Source: Flammeovirgaceae bacterium (lineage in GTDB: Bacteria > Bacteroidota > Bacteroidia > Cytophagales > Cyclobacteriaceae). Taken from it: a DNA stretch of 43,879 nt. The stretch is from contig JAHEKQ010000019.1 in NCBI GenBank assembly GCA_024638265.1, positions 1 through 43,879 of the forward strand, read 5' to 3'. This document shows positions 23,978 to 33,147 of this stretch, in pieces; position 1 is the first letter of the stretch, and every line of letters starts with the position of its first letter. The position numbers were made by a program, and so were the translations under genes. The notes under the pieces were generated by a model. That model worked only from the letters and a program-made list of their open reading frames with translations. It did not search any database and was not told the DNA's origin.

Positions 23978-25204
23978 TTACTGTAAATTTTCAAGAGATG
24001 TATAGCGAGTGGCAATTATGGCCGGCCGGTAGGAAACCAAAATGGTAATGGCCATGATACTTATGCCGATCTGTATGAAATCCCATGCCCTCATTTTAAC
24101 TGGATAGTTGCTTTGGACGGCGGTCTCCATTCCCATTGATACTAAGCCTATTTCCTGTTGTAGAATAACAATCAGGGCACCCAATACCAGCCCGATACCG
24201 GCCCCGGCCAGCGAAATGATTACACCTTCCTTAAGAAATATCCGCCTGATAGTTTTAGTAGTAGCACCCATTGAAAACAGCACCGCGATATCCCGCTTTT
24301 TTTCTATAGCCAGCATGCTCAGGACAAAGAGTATATTGATGGAACCCACACCCATGATGAGTACAAGTGAAATAAAAACAAACAGCTTCTCAATCTTGAG
24401 TAATTTATAAAGATCTGCATGTTGCTCCTCACTGTTGAGTACCTGGAAATCATCCCCGAGTATTCCAGAAATCATCTCCTGCGCATCCTCGGTATCGGTT
24501 CCTTCGCGGAGCTTGATCTCCAGAGAGGTTCTTTTATTTTCATAATCAAGTAATTCTTCGGCAAAACGGACCGGAACGAAAATGTAATTTTCATCGAAGT
24601 ATTTCTGAATGCTGAATACCGCTGAGGGCAATATGCTTTTTCGGCTGTATAATCTCGAAGGGTCCAGCCTGCCCTGTTTGACATCCTTAATGTAGTGGAC
24701 TTGCAAGGCATTCATGTCATCCCCGGGCCAGATAGACAGGTAGTATTGAACACCCTGGCCAACGATGGCATAATTTACCTCTCCCTCTGTAAGTTTCAGG
24801 TCTCCCTGAACAATAGCCTGGTCGATGCGGTGCTCATCTATGAACTGGTCACTGACACCTTTCATGGTAACCACCATTTCTGCGTCCCGGTATTTTATGT
24901 AGGCATAGTCCTCAATCACTTCTGTAAGAAATTCTACACCGGGAGTTTCCTCAAGTTGTCTGCGTTTTTCCTCATTCCACTCGAAAGATTTACCCTTGAC
25001 TAATGTGATCTTCAATTCCGGGTCAAAGGAATTATTGAGGGAACGGAGAAGCTCCTCCAGCCCGTTAAACACCGATAAAACTACTATGAGTGCCGCACAG
25101 CAAATAGCAATGATAAATACGGATATATAAGTCAGAAAATTGATGAAATTTTTCTTTCTCCTGGAGAAAAAGTAACGCCTGGCTATATATCCCGAGAGGT
25201 TCAA
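23978..25204 (-). CDS. LolC/LolE-like ABC transporter permease
   Basis: The 408-residue protein has the MacB/FtsX-type layout: one N-terminal helix (about 22-48), a large periplasmic domain of some 220 residues, and three C-terminal helices (about 270-295, 322-350 and 372-395). The start SGYIARRYFFSRRKKNFINFLTYIS in part, and the EKKRDIAVLFSMGATTKTIRRIFLKEG coupling helix, match lipoprotein-releasing permeases. It would help move lipoproteins from the inner membrane to LolA, with an ATPase encoded elsewhere. It starts three bases after the rbfA stop, so the two form an operon. Confidence 0.88.
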   Translation of the reverse strand: MNLSGYIARRYFFSRRKKNFINFLTYISVFIIAICCAALIVVLSVFNGLEELLRSLNNSFDPELKITLVKGKSFEWNEEKRRQLEETPGVEFLTEVIEDYAYIKYRDAEMVVTMKGVSDQFIDEHRIDQAIVQGDLKLTEGEVNYAIVGQGVQYYLSIWPGDDMNALQVHYIKDVKQGRLDPSRLYSRKSILPSAVFSIQKYFDENYIFVPVRFAEELLDYENKRTSLEIKLREGTDTEDAQEMISGILGDDFQVLNSEEQHADLYKLLKIEKLFVFISLVLIMGVGSINILFVLSMLAIEKKRDIAVLFSMGATTKTIRRIFLKEGVIISLAGAGIGLVLGALIVILQQEIGLVSMGMETAVQSNYPVKMRAWDFIQIGISIMAITILVSYRPAIIATRYTSLENLQ

Positions 25205-25207
25205 ATC

Positions 25208-25579
25208 CTATTCTTCTTCCTGGTTATCGGGTGGGATGTCGAGCTTATTAAGAATCTCTTCAATCCTAATGGCATTTTCTTCCACCTCATCGATGTAAAA
25301 TATCAGCTCAGGTACCCTGCGTACCTGTCCGCCAATTCTGCGGCCCAGTTGGTTCCTGATTTCTTTCTTTTTATCGTTGAGGAGTTCGAAAGTACCCTCC
25401 TTGTCACCGTCAAGCATGAAACTGATAAAAACTTTGGCGACACTCAGGTCAGGACTCATTTTCACCTCCATTACCGTGAAAAAGTGTTTACTACCTACCC
25501 CGATGCGATCTCTTTGAAAGATCTCTCCAAGTTCTTTTTGAATAAGGCGTGCAAATTTCCGTTGTCTCTGGCTTTCCAT
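25208..25579 (-). CDS. rbfA: 30S ribosome-binding factor A
   Basis: The 123-residue protein is a full-length RbfA (KH-like fold) that assists late 30S subunit maturation near the 16S 5' end. Visible family blocks are ESQRQRKFARLIQKELGEIF in part, the sequence HFFTVMEVKMSPDLSVAKVFISF, the pair LNDKKKEIRNQLGRRIGGQVRRVPELIFYIDE in part, and an acidic tail. The gene starts the operon with the LolC/E-like permease and is divergent from the DUF6427-like gene. Confidence 0.95.
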   Translation of the reverse strand: MESQRQRKFARLIQKELGEIFQRDRIGVGSKHFFTVMEVKMSPDLSVAKVFISFMLDGDKEGTFELLNDKKKEIRNQLGRRIGGQVRRVPELIFYIDEVEENAIRIEEILNKLDIPPDNQEEE

Positions 25580-25602
25580 GTCTCACAAATATCCTTATTT
25601 AT

Positions 25603-25631
25603 TTGTTATTTAATGCAATAATCTATCTTCG
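25603..25631 (+). promoter_or_regulatory. Promoter of the DUF6427-like gene
   Basis: TTG at 25603-25605, an 18-base spacer, and TATCTTCG at 25624-25631 (one mismatch to TAnnTTTG). The predicted transcript start lies about 15 bases before the TTG start codon at 25653. Confidence 0.55.
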
Positions 25632-25652
25632 CGCTAATCAAAAACGGCCCTC

Positions 25653-27035
25653 TTGTTAAATTATTTCAGAATAAATGACCTTTCGAGGCTTATCACCCTG
25701 GCGGTGATTCTCCTGGCGATCAGGTTGCCATTTTTCCTGTTTGGCGATACTGTTTCAGGAGCGGACATGCGGTATCTGCTCTTGGGTGAGAAAATCGCTT
25801 CAGGAGATTGGCTGTATACTGATATCATTACTTCTGTTTCCCTGCTATCGGGCTTATTTTATGGCTTCCTGGTATGGGTTTTTGGTAAGAGCATTATTGT
25901 GTTCCATGTGGTAGCTTACCTGATTACCATTATTCAGGTTTTCCTGTTCAATAATCTGGTCACTGAAAATCGGGCCACTATTAATCAAACCTATTACCCG
26001 GGTTTGCTCTACGGAATATTCATTTCCATTTTTCCGGGTAGCTTCGCACTTTCTCCGTTCCTGATAGGCCAGACATTCCTGCTAATAGCCATGAACCACC
26101 AGTTCAATCACCTTGAATTCAAGGTGAAGCGGGATGAAAAGATCATTCTGATCGGAATATTGATCAGTATTTTCAGCTTGTTTGAGGGCGCTGCCTCACT
26201 GTATATCCTCACGGCCTACCTCGTATTTATTTTATATACCAATACGCTGTTTAGAAGATATTTGCTGATGGCTATAGGCTTTGTATTGCCCTACTTCATA
26301 ATATGGGGTGTTTTTGTCCTTTCGGGAAGCCCCTCCTCATTTATTGGAGTAATTCCCGATTTGTTTCATGGAAATTGGAATGTGGAACAGTCATTTCTCT
26401 GGTTGGCAATCATCCCCTTGCTATTTCTCCTTCTTTTCCTGAGACAGGCCATTTTTGGCGGGAGATTTACCAACTACCAAACAACCCTAAACTTTGCTAT
26501 GATTATATGGGCATTGTCTTCCATGGGTGTTTTCTGGTTGAGCCAGGAATCTGCTTATCGCTCATTCGTTCTTCTGGTTCCGATTTTGGCTCTATACGGG
26601 AGTCATTACTTCCTTTCAAAAAAGAGGAGGTTTTCTTTCATTTTACTCTTCCTTGGTATGTTGCTGGTAAATTCTGTGGAATGGTATCGCCCTGCGATTC
26701 TCGAAAGGTGGGTACCTGGTAAGGTCGCTCATGATAATCCATACAGGTCGGTGGTCGATGGTAAATCTGTGTTGGTCCTTGGAGAAGGATATGAGTTTTA
26801 CGAACCGTCCAGCTCTCATGCTTCGGTCTTTTTCGACTGGGATGAATATCGGGAAATTTTTGAACGCCCAGTAGATTACTACAGGTTAAGGGATATTTAC
26901 TCCGGACTAAGTACAGATTATCCTGATATTATTATCGATCGGGAGGGCCTGTTTGACAAGTTTTATGAACACTTGCCCGAGGTGCAAAGGCAATACCGGA
27001 AAAGGGGAGACACCTGGGTACGCCTTAACAATTGA
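25653..27035 (+). CDS. DUF6427-like polytopic membrane protein
   Basis: The 460-residue protein starts with LNYFRINDLSRLITL, the characteristic N-terminus of DUF6427. About ten to twelve membrane helices follow up to residue 345, and a soluble C-terminal tail of about 110 residues. The overall layout resembles GT-C type glycosyltransferases, but no catalytic motif is clear, so function is unknown. The start codon is TTG (25653); there is no upstream ATG in frame, and the family N-terminus supports this choice. Its last 11 bases overlap the 3' end of rpiB on the opposite strand. Confidence 0.85.
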   Translation: MLNYFRINDLSRLITLAVILLAIRLPFFLFGDTVSGADMRYLLLGEKIASGDWLYTDIITSVSLLSGLFYGFLVWVFGKSIIVFHVVAYLITIIQVFLFNNLVTENRATINQTYYPGLLYGIFISIFPGSFALSPFLIGQTFLLIAMNHQFNHLEFKVKRDEKIILIGILISIFSLFEGAASLYILTAYLVFILYTNTLFRRYLLMAIGFVLPYFIIWGVFVLSGSPSSFIGVIPDLFHGNWNVEQSFLWLAIIPLLFLLLFLRQAIFGGRFTNYQTTLNFAMIIWALSSMGVFWLSQESAYRSFVLLVPILALYGSHYFLSKKRRFSFILLFLGMLLVNSVEWYRPAILERWVPGKVAHDNPYRSVVDGKSVLVLGEGYEFYEPSSSHASVFFDWDEYREIFERPVDYYRLRDIYSGLSTDYPDIIIDREGLFDKFYEHLPEVQRQYRKRGDTWVRLNN

Positions 27036-27459
27036 TCTTATCAGTTCTTCTTCCGTGCCGGCCTCCTTCAAATTCGGAAGTCAGGAAGGCCTCGACGATT
27101 GAAAGTGCATCTTCATCAGTGATAAACCTCGCGGGGAGGCAAAGGATATTGGCATTGTTATGTTGAACGGCAAGGCTTGCCAATTCGGGATCCCATGCGA
27201 TCGCAGCGCGTACATCATTGTGCTTGTTAGCCGTCATGCATACTCCATTAGCACTTCCACAAATTAAGACCCCAAGGGGAAAAGTGCCTTCAGAAACAGC
27301 CTTGGCCAAAGGGTGCGCAAAATCCGGGTAATCAACAGAATCCGGTGAATTTGTTCCGAAATCTTCGACGGATTCTGCATACTTCCCCAGGTAGCTTTTT
27401 ACTTTTTCCTTTAATTCAAAACCGGCATGGTCCGATCCAATGGCGATATTCTTAAGCAT
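27025..27459 (-). CDS. rpiB: Ribose-5-phosphate isomerase B
   Basis: The 144-residue enzyme interconverts ribose 5-phosphate and ribulose 5-phosphate in the pentose phosphate pathway. GSDHAGFELKEKV near the N-terminus, the CGSANGVCMTANKH loop holding the catalytic cysteine, and the VRAA and HNNANILCLPAR blocks mark RpiB/LacAB. I chose ATG 27459, which overlaps the tatC stop by eight bases; an upstream start would add eight lysine/asparagine-rich residues. Its 3' end overlaps the DUF6427-like gene by 11 bases. Confidence 0.93.
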   Translation of the reverse strand: MLKNIAIGSDHAGFELKEKVKSYLGKYAESVEDFGTNSPDSVDYPDFAHPLAKAVSEGTFPLGVLICGSANGVCMTANKHNDVRAAIAWDPELASLAVQHNNANILCLPARFITDEDALSIVEAFLTSEFEGGRHGRRTDKINC

Positions 27460-28306
27460 CTTCAAATTCTTTTTGTTTTTCAAGTTCCCTTTTGGCGGCT
27501 TTCCTGATTACCCGTCCGGATATTAATATACTGATTTGGTAAAGCCCTATCAACGGGAAGGCAATGAAAATCATGGTAAATGGATCCGGTGGGGTGATCA
27601 TTGCAGAAAGAATAAATATTCCAACAATGGAGTGTTTCCGGTATTTACGCATTAAAGCGGGTGTCACGACTCCAATTTTGGAGAGAAAATAGGTAACAAT
27701 GGGAAGTTGAAAAAGAACACCACTTCCCAAGACAATGATCAGGACGGTAGAGACATAATTCGTAATGTCAAACTGGTTTCTCACTTCCTCAAACACCGAG
27801 TAATTTGCAAAGAAATTGATGGCAACCGGGGTTACAATAAAATATCCGAATGTTACCCCGATACTGAAGAGGAGGGAAACTACAAACACTGCACCCCTTG
27901 ATGTTCTCCGTTCATGGGAGTACAGTCCTGGAGCTACAAATCTCCAAACCTCAAAGAACAGGTAAGGGAATGCAAGGATAATGCCCCCGACAAGCGAGGC
28001 GGTCATATGCATCATGAATTGCCCCATCATTTTCCTGCTTTGAAGCTCAAAGGGGAAATCCTGGAAGCACAGGATATCGGTATTAATAACCGTACCCAAT
28101 TCACAAAGCTTCCGGAATGTCCAGAAATCTGTTTTGGTAGGGGCAAAAATTATTTTTTCGAAGAGGAAATCCGGGAAAATAAAAAGACCAATAGCGACCA
28201 GCATTATGACAATTACTGACCTGATGAGGTGCCAGCGAAGTTCCTCCAGGTGCTGGAGGAATGACATCTCCTTTTCGCCACTCTCTATTTGTTCCTCTTC
28301 GCTCAT
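27452..28306 (-). CDS. tatC: Sec-independent protein translocase TatC
   Basis: The 284-residue protein has six membrane helices. The N-terminal MSFLQHLEELRWHLIRS motif, the conserved proline-rich periplasmic loop and FEVWRFVAPGLYSHERR, where the signal-peptide-binding glutamate lies, are diagnostic of TatC. It forms the receptor for twin-arginine signal peptides; tatA is not in the window. It starts at the last base of the glyA stop (TAATG overlap) and overlaps rpiB by eight bases, so it is part of the glyA-tatC-rpiB run. Confidence 0.96.
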   Translation of the reverse strand: MSEEEQIESGEKEMSFLQHLEELRWHLIRSVIVIMLVAIGLFIFPDFLFEKIIFAPTKTDFWTFRKLCELGTVINTDILCFQDFPFELQSRKMMGQFMMHMTASLVGGIILAFPYLFFEVWRFVAPGLYSHERRTSRGAVFVVSLLFSIGVTFGYFIVTPVAINFFANYSVFEEVRNQFDITNYVSTVLIIVLGSGVLFQLPIVTYFLSKIGVVTPALMRKYRKHSIVGIFILSAMITPPDPFTMIFIAFPLIGLYQISILISGRVIRKAAKRELEKQKEFEDA

Positions 28307-29577
28307 TATTTAAATAAGGGATAACCTTTCATCCAGCTGTTAACTTCAGCTTTCACTTCTGAGATAACCCCATCAGAATTCATGTTGTTCAATACTCTAT
28401 CGATAAGTTCGACAATTTTTTTCATGTCATCCTCGAGTAGTCCACGCGTGGTCATAGCCGCTGTACCCAGTCTCATACCAGAGGTAACAAATGGAGATTC
28501 CGTATCAAAGGGAACCATGTTCTTGTTTATTGTAATATCTGCCTTGATAAGCGAGTCCTCAGCTTCCTTACCCGTAAGACCTTTCGAACGAAGGTCGATA
28601 AGCATACAGTGATTGTCCGTGCCCCCGCTGATCAGTGCATACCCTTTTTGGGTAAAGGCATCTGCCATGGCTTTGGCATTTTTCACCACCTGCACTACAT
28701 AAGACATGAAGTCATCAGACAGAGCTTCTTCAAAAGCAACGGCCTTTGCTGCAATTACATGCTCAAGCGGTCCTCCCTGTGTTCCCGGGAAAACACCACT
28801 GTCTAGTAAACCGGAAATTTTTCTGAGGGCTCCTTTTGCTGTCTTCAGGCCGAATGGGTTATCGAAATTCTCACCGATCATAATTACACCGCCCCTGGGA
28901 CCCCGGAGTGTCTTGTGAGTGGTGGTGGTTATTACATGGCAATGGGGAAGCGGGTCATTTAACATTCCCCGGGCAATGAGCCCTGATGGATGCGAAATGT
29001 CGGCTAGTAGCAATGCCCCTACCTTGTCAGCAGTTGCGCGCAACTTTTCATAGTCCCAATCCCGGCTATAGGCCGAGGCACCGCAAATGATAAGCTTTGG
29101 TTTTTCCCTGCTGGCAATAGCATCCACTTCATCCCAGTCGATGGTACCGGATTCTTTTTGGACACCATAGAAAGTTGGGCGGTAAAGTTTCCCCGAGAAG
29201 TTAACAGCAGAACCATGTGTCAGGTGTCCCCCATGAGAGAGGTCAAAGCCCAGGATAGTATCACCCGGTTTTAAGAGTGCCAGCATAACCGCTGCATTTG
29301 CCTGGGCCCCGGAATGAGGCTGTACATTTGCCCAAACGGCCCCAAATAATTCCTTCAATCGCTCCCTTGCCAGGTCTTCTACCTGATCCACAACCTCGCA
29401 ACCACCATAATATCTTTTTCCCGGAAGCCCTTCGGCGTATTTGTTGGTGAGAACCGAACCCATGGCCTCCATCACTTGCGTACTGGCAAAATTTTCCGAA
29501 GCGATCAGCTCAATCCCCTCCTCCTGTCGTTTTCTCTCTTTGGCTATAAGGTCAAAAATTACGGTGTCTCTTTTCAT
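28306..29577 (-). CDS. glyA: Serine hydroxymethyltransferase
   Basis: The 423-residue PLP enzyme converts serine and tetrahydrofolate to glycine and methylene-tetrahydrofolate. The N-terminal [26 protein letters not shown], the [10 protein letters not shown] block and the PLP lysine in [13 protein letters not shown] are all present, and the length is standard. It has its own promoter (29602-29632) just upstream and begins the run with tatC and rpiB. Confidence 0.97.
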   Translation of the reverse strand: MKRDTVIFDLIAKERKRQEEGIELIASENFASTQVMEAMGSVLTNKYAEGLPGKRYYGGCEVVDQVEDLARERLKELFGAVWANVQPHSGAQANAAVMLALLKPGDTILGFDLSHGGHLTHGSAVNFSGKLYRPTFYGVQKESGTIDWDEVDAIASREKPKLIICGASAYSRDWDYEKLRATADKVGALLLADISHPSGLIARGMLNDPLPHCHVITTTTHKTLRGPRGGVIMIGENFDNPFGLKTAKGALRKISGLLDSGVFPGTQGGPLEHVIAAKAVAFEEALSDDFMSYVVQVVKNAKAMADAFTQKGYALISGGTDNHCMLIDLRSKGLTGKEAEDSLIKADITINKNMVPFDTESPFVTSGMRLGTAAMTTRGLLEDDMKKIVELIDRVLNNMNSDGVISEVKAEVNSWMKGYPLFK

Positions 29578-29601
29578 CTTGGTGGGTTAATTAACAAGCG
29601 G

Positions 29602-29632
29602 CAAAAATAGTGAGGAATGTGTTCTCGAACAA
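29602..29632 (-). promoter_or_regulatory. Promoter of glyA
   Basis: Minus-strand TTG (29632-29630), a 20-base spacer and TATTTTTG (29609-29602) match the phylum consensus. It lies between the MocA-like gene stop and the glyA ATG at 29577, so glyA can be transcribed independently of the two genes upstream. Confidence 0.65.
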
Positions 29633-29636
29633 TTAA

Positions 29637-30221
29637 TCAATCGAGCGCAAGCCCGGTCAGATCTTCGGGGGTATCGATATCGATCATACCTTTTGGGAAG
29701 TCAACTTTTTCGATTGTCAGATCCTGGTTTTTAAAAATATCGCGGGCACCGCGGTCCCCGTAGAAACTCATCAATTCTTCCTTCCATGATACGGGGAAAC
29801 AGGCTGGAACCCCCGTTTGGCCATTTCCGTATTTAGACGCAGATATATTTTCAGATTTCACAGAATGTTCCAGAAGCTGGTTGAGTATTTCAACTTTAAG
29901 GAAGGGTTGATCAATTACACTGATCCCTATAAAAGTGGGATTAAACTGCTCAATGGAATATCGAACTCCTTCCCGTATTGAGGAGCCCATTCCCTCTTGC
30001 CAGCCTGGGTTGTCAACAATATGGACACCCATTTTCCCTACTTCCGGGATCATGCTATCGGCAAATGCGCCTGCTACTACTACGACTTCGGAAAAATTGG
30101 AGTCCTTAGCAATCTCAATAGTCCGGTTAAGCAATGATTTTCCATCCAACGTTAAATACTGTTTTGGGTCACCAAAGCGACTTGACGATCCGGCCGCGAG
30201 AATAATGAGAACGCTTTCCAT
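29637..30221 (-). CDS. MocA-like nucleotidyltransferase
   Basis: The 194-residue protein has the NTP-transferase signature LAAGSSSRFGDPKQ at residues 8-21, then VVVAGAFAD, the GMGSSIREGV block, IDQPFL and the GDRGARDIF/DIDTPEDL ending shared with MocA (molybdopterin cytidylyltransferase) and MobA. No molybdoenzyme or cofactor gene is adjacent, so the substrate is uncertain. Its start overlaps the stop of the peroxiredoxin-like gene by one base (TAATG). Confidence 0.82.
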   Translation of the reverse strand: MESVLIILAAGSSSRFGDPKQYLTLDGKSLLNRTIEIAKDSNFSEVVVVAGAFADSMIPEVGKMGVHIVDNPGWQEGMGSSIREGVRYSIEQFNPTFIGISVIDQPFLKVEILNQLLEHSVKSENISASKYGNGQTGVPACFPVSWKEELMSFYGDRGARDIFKNQDLTIEKVDFPKGMIDIDTPEDLTGLALD

Positions 30222-30898
30222 TAAAGATTGGCGAGAATTTCAGCCACTGATGCCCGATTCCTGTAATTGAGATCGAAATGAACGAAATTGATGTTTCCCG
30301 TTTGATCGATAATGTATGTAGCAGGAATGGGTAAGCTGGAATCTTCACTCCCGTTATTTTCAGCAATGTTCACTGACTTGCTTTTCTCTATCTTATCAAC
30401 ATAGCTGTCAGTAACACGGAAAGTGACTCCAAAAGCATCCATAATGGTATTCGACGGATCGCTGATTATAGGAAATTCAGTTCCCGTGGCGCTGGCAAAT
30501 TCTTTTGCATTGCTCCGCAACTCGGGGGTGACTGCTACCACCTGGGCACCTTTTTGAAGGATGTAATTGACCGAGTCATTAAAGGCAGACATGTAACGGT
30601 TGCATACCGGACACCATTTACCCCGGTAGAAAACCAGGACTACCGGACCTTCTCTCAACCTTGAATAGAGGTCAAAAGATTCTCCATTCTGGTCCCTTCC
30701 AGCAAATCCCGGAGCTTTGGTCCCGGCAGCCAATCCCTCCGGAAGCCCCTCAATCATATCTATCCCAAATGAACCCGGATCAATGCTTATTGGTGATTCA
30801 TTCTCTTCTCCTTCAGTCTTTTCACTGGTCGATCCGGTAGAGCAGCCCAAAGTGAAAATCAACAATACAGGGATAATGAGGTTTTCTATTCTGCTCAT
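30221..30898 (-). CDS. Peroxiredoxin-like lipoprotein
   Basis: The 225-residue protein has a signal peptide with lipobox TLGC (cysteine at about residue 19), a low-complexity acidic linker, and an AhpC/TSA-type thioredoxin fold. The active site reads FYRGKWCPVCNRYM, with a CxxC that is typical of the 'peroxiredoxin-like' group, which differs from classical Prx (PxxxTxxC). It probably reduces peroxides or acts as a thiol oxidoreductase at the membrane surface. It heads a two-gene unit with the MocA-like gene. Confidence 0.86.
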   Translation of the reverse strand: MSRIENLIIPVLLIFTLGCSTGSTSEKTEGEENESPISIDPGSFGIDMIEGLPEGLAAGTKAPGFAGRDQNGESFDLYSRLREGPVVLVFYRGKWCPVCNRYMSAFNDSVNYILQKGAQVVAVTPELRSNAKEFASATGTEFPIISDPSNTIMDAFGVTFRVTDSYVDKIEKSKSVNIAENNGSEDSSLPIPATYIIDQTGNINFVHFDLNYRNRASVAEILANL

Positions 30899-30950
30899 TT
30901 TTTGTTCATTTGTGATCCTAAAAATAACGCATAGATATTAATATCCGGTA

Positions 30951-31364
30951 ATGAGTAAACTGATCTCAATATTTGTCATCTCCCTTTCTATGGGATTCCA
31001 GGCCCCACAGCTTGGCACCATTGAAGTGGAAATAACCGGGTGGGAGGATAGCTCAGGTCAAATGATAGTTGCGCTTTTCAACGAACCTGGTGATTTTCTA
31101 AAGAAAGATTACAAACATGTGACAATTAAGAAATTCGATGGTAAATGTGTGGCTGTTTTCAAAGATATACCCATAGGAACCTACGCAGCAAGCGTTTTTC
31201 ACGATAAGAATATGAATGGTGAACTGGATACGAATATGTTCGGATTCCCCAAAGAACCTTACGGATTTTCAAACAATGCGGTGGGTTATTTCGGGCCTCC
31301 CAATTTCAGCCAATCGTCATTTGAGGTAGGATCAAGCACTCGGGTAAGCATTAAGCTCAGATAA
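30951..31364 (+). CDS. DUF2141-like exported protein
   Basis: The 137-residue protein has a short signal peptide (about 1-18). The mature part shows the DUF2141 pattern: an N-terminal strand GTIEVEITGWEDSSGQMIVALFN in part, VFKDIPIGTYAASVFHDKNMNGELD with its Asp/Asn-rich loop, GFPKEPYGFSNNA, and a C-terminal strand. Function of the family is unknown. It is convergent with dnaJ, with one base between the stops. Confidence 0.88.
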   Translation: MSKLISIFVISLSMGFQAPQLGTIEVEITGWEDSSGQMIVALFNEPGDFLKKDYKHVTIKKFDGKCVAVFKDIPIGTYAASVFHDKNMNGELDTNMFGFPKEPYGFSNNAVGYFGPPNFSQSSFEVGSSTRVSIKLR

Positions 31365-31365
31365 A

Positions 31366-32490
31366 TTATTCTCCCGAGAAAAATTCCTTCATTTTTTCAA
31401 AGAATCCCTTTTCCCCTTTTCCGGGATTGGGTTTAAAGTTCTCTGAACTTTTCAGCGATTCAAGCTTTTCCTTTTCGTCCTTGGTAAGATTTTTTGGGGT
31501 CCAGATATTAACATGGATAAGCTGATCTCCCCGACCATATCCATTGATATCTCCAACACCTTTACCCCTCAGTCGCAAGATCTTACCGCTTTGAGTTCCC
31601 GGATCAATTTTAATCCTTACTTTGCCATCGATCGTGGGTACTTCCACACTGGTGCCCAGAGCAGCGTCTACGAAATTCAGGTACAGCTCATACACGAGAT
31701 TATTTCCATCCCGCTTTAAAGTTTCGTCTTCTTTTTCTTCAATGAGTATTAGCAAATCTCCCGGAATACCACCACCGGGGGCATCATTACCTTTGCCCGA
31801 CATGGAGAGCTGCATTCCTTCAGCAACACCAGCAGGAATTTTTATACTGATCACTTCTTCTTTGGATACGAGCCCCGACCTGTCAACACCCGGTGGCCTG
31901 TGATCGATTACCTGGCCGGCTCCATTACAGGCAGGGCAGGTACTGGTAGAAACCATCTGACCGAGCATTGTATTGACGGCCCGTCTCACCTGGCCTGCCC
32001 CTCCACAGGTAGTGCAGGATTTATAGGTAACCCCGTCTGCCTGGACCAACCGGTTTACTTTGATCTTTTTCTCAGCGCCAAGGGCGATCTCCTCGAGATC
32101 CAGCTTCAGCTTGATACGCAGGTTACTTCCTTTCCTTTGCCTCCTGCGGCCCCCTCCGGAGCCCCCAAAGAAACTCTCAAAAGCACTCCCGCCAAAAATA
32201 TCTCCGAATTGGCTGAAGATATCTTCCATGGACATTCCCTCACCCCCGCCGAAGCCTCCTCCGCCGCGCATGCCATCATGTCCAAATTGATCATAGCGTT
32301 GCTTTTTCTGAGGATCACTCAATACCTCATAAGCTTCAGCAGCCTCTTTGAACTTGTCTTCCGCTTCTGGGTTGTCCGGGTTTTTGTCAGGATGAAATTT
32401 TAAAGCGACTTTCCGGTAAGCTTTTTTGATCTGCTCCGGGGTAGCCGACTTCTCAATTTCCAGTATATCGTAATAATCTTTTTTTGCCAT
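31366..32490 (-). CDS. dnaJ: Chaperone DnaJ with a reduced zinc region
   Basis: The 374-residue co-chaperone stimulates DnaK. The J domain carries HPD at 33-35, the G/F region runs from about 73 to 118, and the C-terminal client-binding domains are intact. The cysteine-rich region has only two CxxCxGxG motifs, at 159-166 and 185-192, where canonical DnaJ has four. By context these correspond to motifs 2 and 3, which form zinc site II; motifs 1 and 4 (zinc site I) are missing. Zinc site II is the one reported as needed for work with DnaK in E. coli. It is 16 bases downstream of grpE. Confidence 0.95.
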   Translation of the reverse strand: MAKKDYYDILEIEKSATPEQIKKAYRKVALKFHPDKNPDNPEAEDKFKEAAEAYEVLSDPQKKQRYDQFGHDGMRGGGGFGGGEGMSMEDIFSQFGDIFGGSAFESFFGGSGGGRRRQRKGSNLRIKLKLDLEEIALGAEKKIKVNRLVQADGVTYKSCTTCGGAGQVRRAVNTMLGQMVSTSTCPACNGAGQVIDHRPPGVDRSGLVSKEEVISIKIPAGVAEGMQLSMSGKGNDAPGGGIPGDLLILIEEKEDETLKRDGNNLVYELYLNFVDAALGTSVEVPTIDGKVRIKIDPGTQSGKILRLRGKGVGDINGYGRGDQLIHVNIWTPKNLTKDEKEKLESLKSSENFKPNPGKGEKGFFEKMKEFFSGE

Positions 32491-32506
32491 GTTAAATGCT
32501 TACACC

Positions 32507-33073
32507 TTAACTTCCCACGACCACTTTGGCAAAGCGAATGACCTTATCCTTCAGGAAATATCCCCTTTCGACTACATCAACAATTTTGCCTTTCAGTTTT
32601 TTCTCAGGAGCCGGAATCTGACTGATCGCTTCGTGTATTTCCACATCGAATTCAGTACCTGGTCCCGCCTTGATCTCTTTTAATCCCACACCTTCCAGTG
32701 TCTTCTTGAATTTTTTATAAACGATCTCAAGTCCTTCATCGGCACCTTCAGAGTTATCCATTGCCCTCTCAAAATCGTCAAGAGTGGGAAGCAATTCTAC
32801 CAGGAGGTCGGCATTGGCGGTCTGAATGACCTCCAGTTTTTCTTTCGCGGTCCTCCTTCTGAAATTGTCGAATTCTGAATACAGGCGTAAATACTTGTCC
32901 TTCATTTCTGACAAATCGTCTTTGTCTGAGGCTTTTGATTCTCCGTCATTATTGGATTCATTTTCTTCCTGGATCTCGCCTTCGTTCTCAACGGCTTCCT
33001 CAGTTACTGCCTCCTGGTCCATTTGGGCAGTATTTTCGCTCTTATCTTGCTTTTGTTCCTTGTTTTTCTTCAT
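32507..33073 (-). CDS. grpE: Nucleotide exchange factor GrpE
   Basis: The 188-residue protein has an acidic, disordered N-terminus (1-55), a coiled coil DKYLRLYSEFDNFRRRTAKEK (in part, about 58-80), LLPTLDDFERAM and a C-terminal beta-wing ending GYFLKDKVIRFAKVVV. GrpE releases ADP from DnaK. It forms an operon with dnaJ. An inverted repeat, 33128-33144, lies upstream, between obg and grpE. Confidence 0.96.
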   Translation of the reverse strand: MKKNKEQKQDKSENTAQMDQEAVTEEAVENEGEIQEENESNNDGESKASDKDDLSEMKDKYLRLYSEFDNFRRRTAKEKLEVIQTANADLLVELLPTLDDFERAMDNSEGADEGLEIVYKKFKKTLEGVGLKEIKAGPGTEFDVEIHEAISQIPAPEKKLKGKIVDVVERGYFLKDKVIRFAKVVVGS

Positions 33074-33127
33074 CGCTTTTAAACAATTCTACTATTCATT
33101 GTCAATTAACTTGCCAATCCATTAAAG

Positions 33128-33144
33128 GGTGTCATTTTGACACC
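33128..33144. promoter_or_regulatory. Inverted repeat upstream of grpE-dnaJ
   Basis: GGTGTCA-TTT-TGACACC is a perfect 7-bp inverted repeat with a three-base centre. It starts three bases beyond the obg stop and lies about 55 bases upstream of grpE. It is not the CIRCE/HrcA site. It could be an operator for heat-shock control or a weak obg terminator, though no T-run follows on the minus strand. Confidence 0.5.
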
Positions 33145-33147
33145 ATT

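Noticed and set aside
31900-32403. 167-residue plus-strand open frame
   Set aside because: It is the antisense shadow of dnaJ, kept open by the glycine-rich codons.
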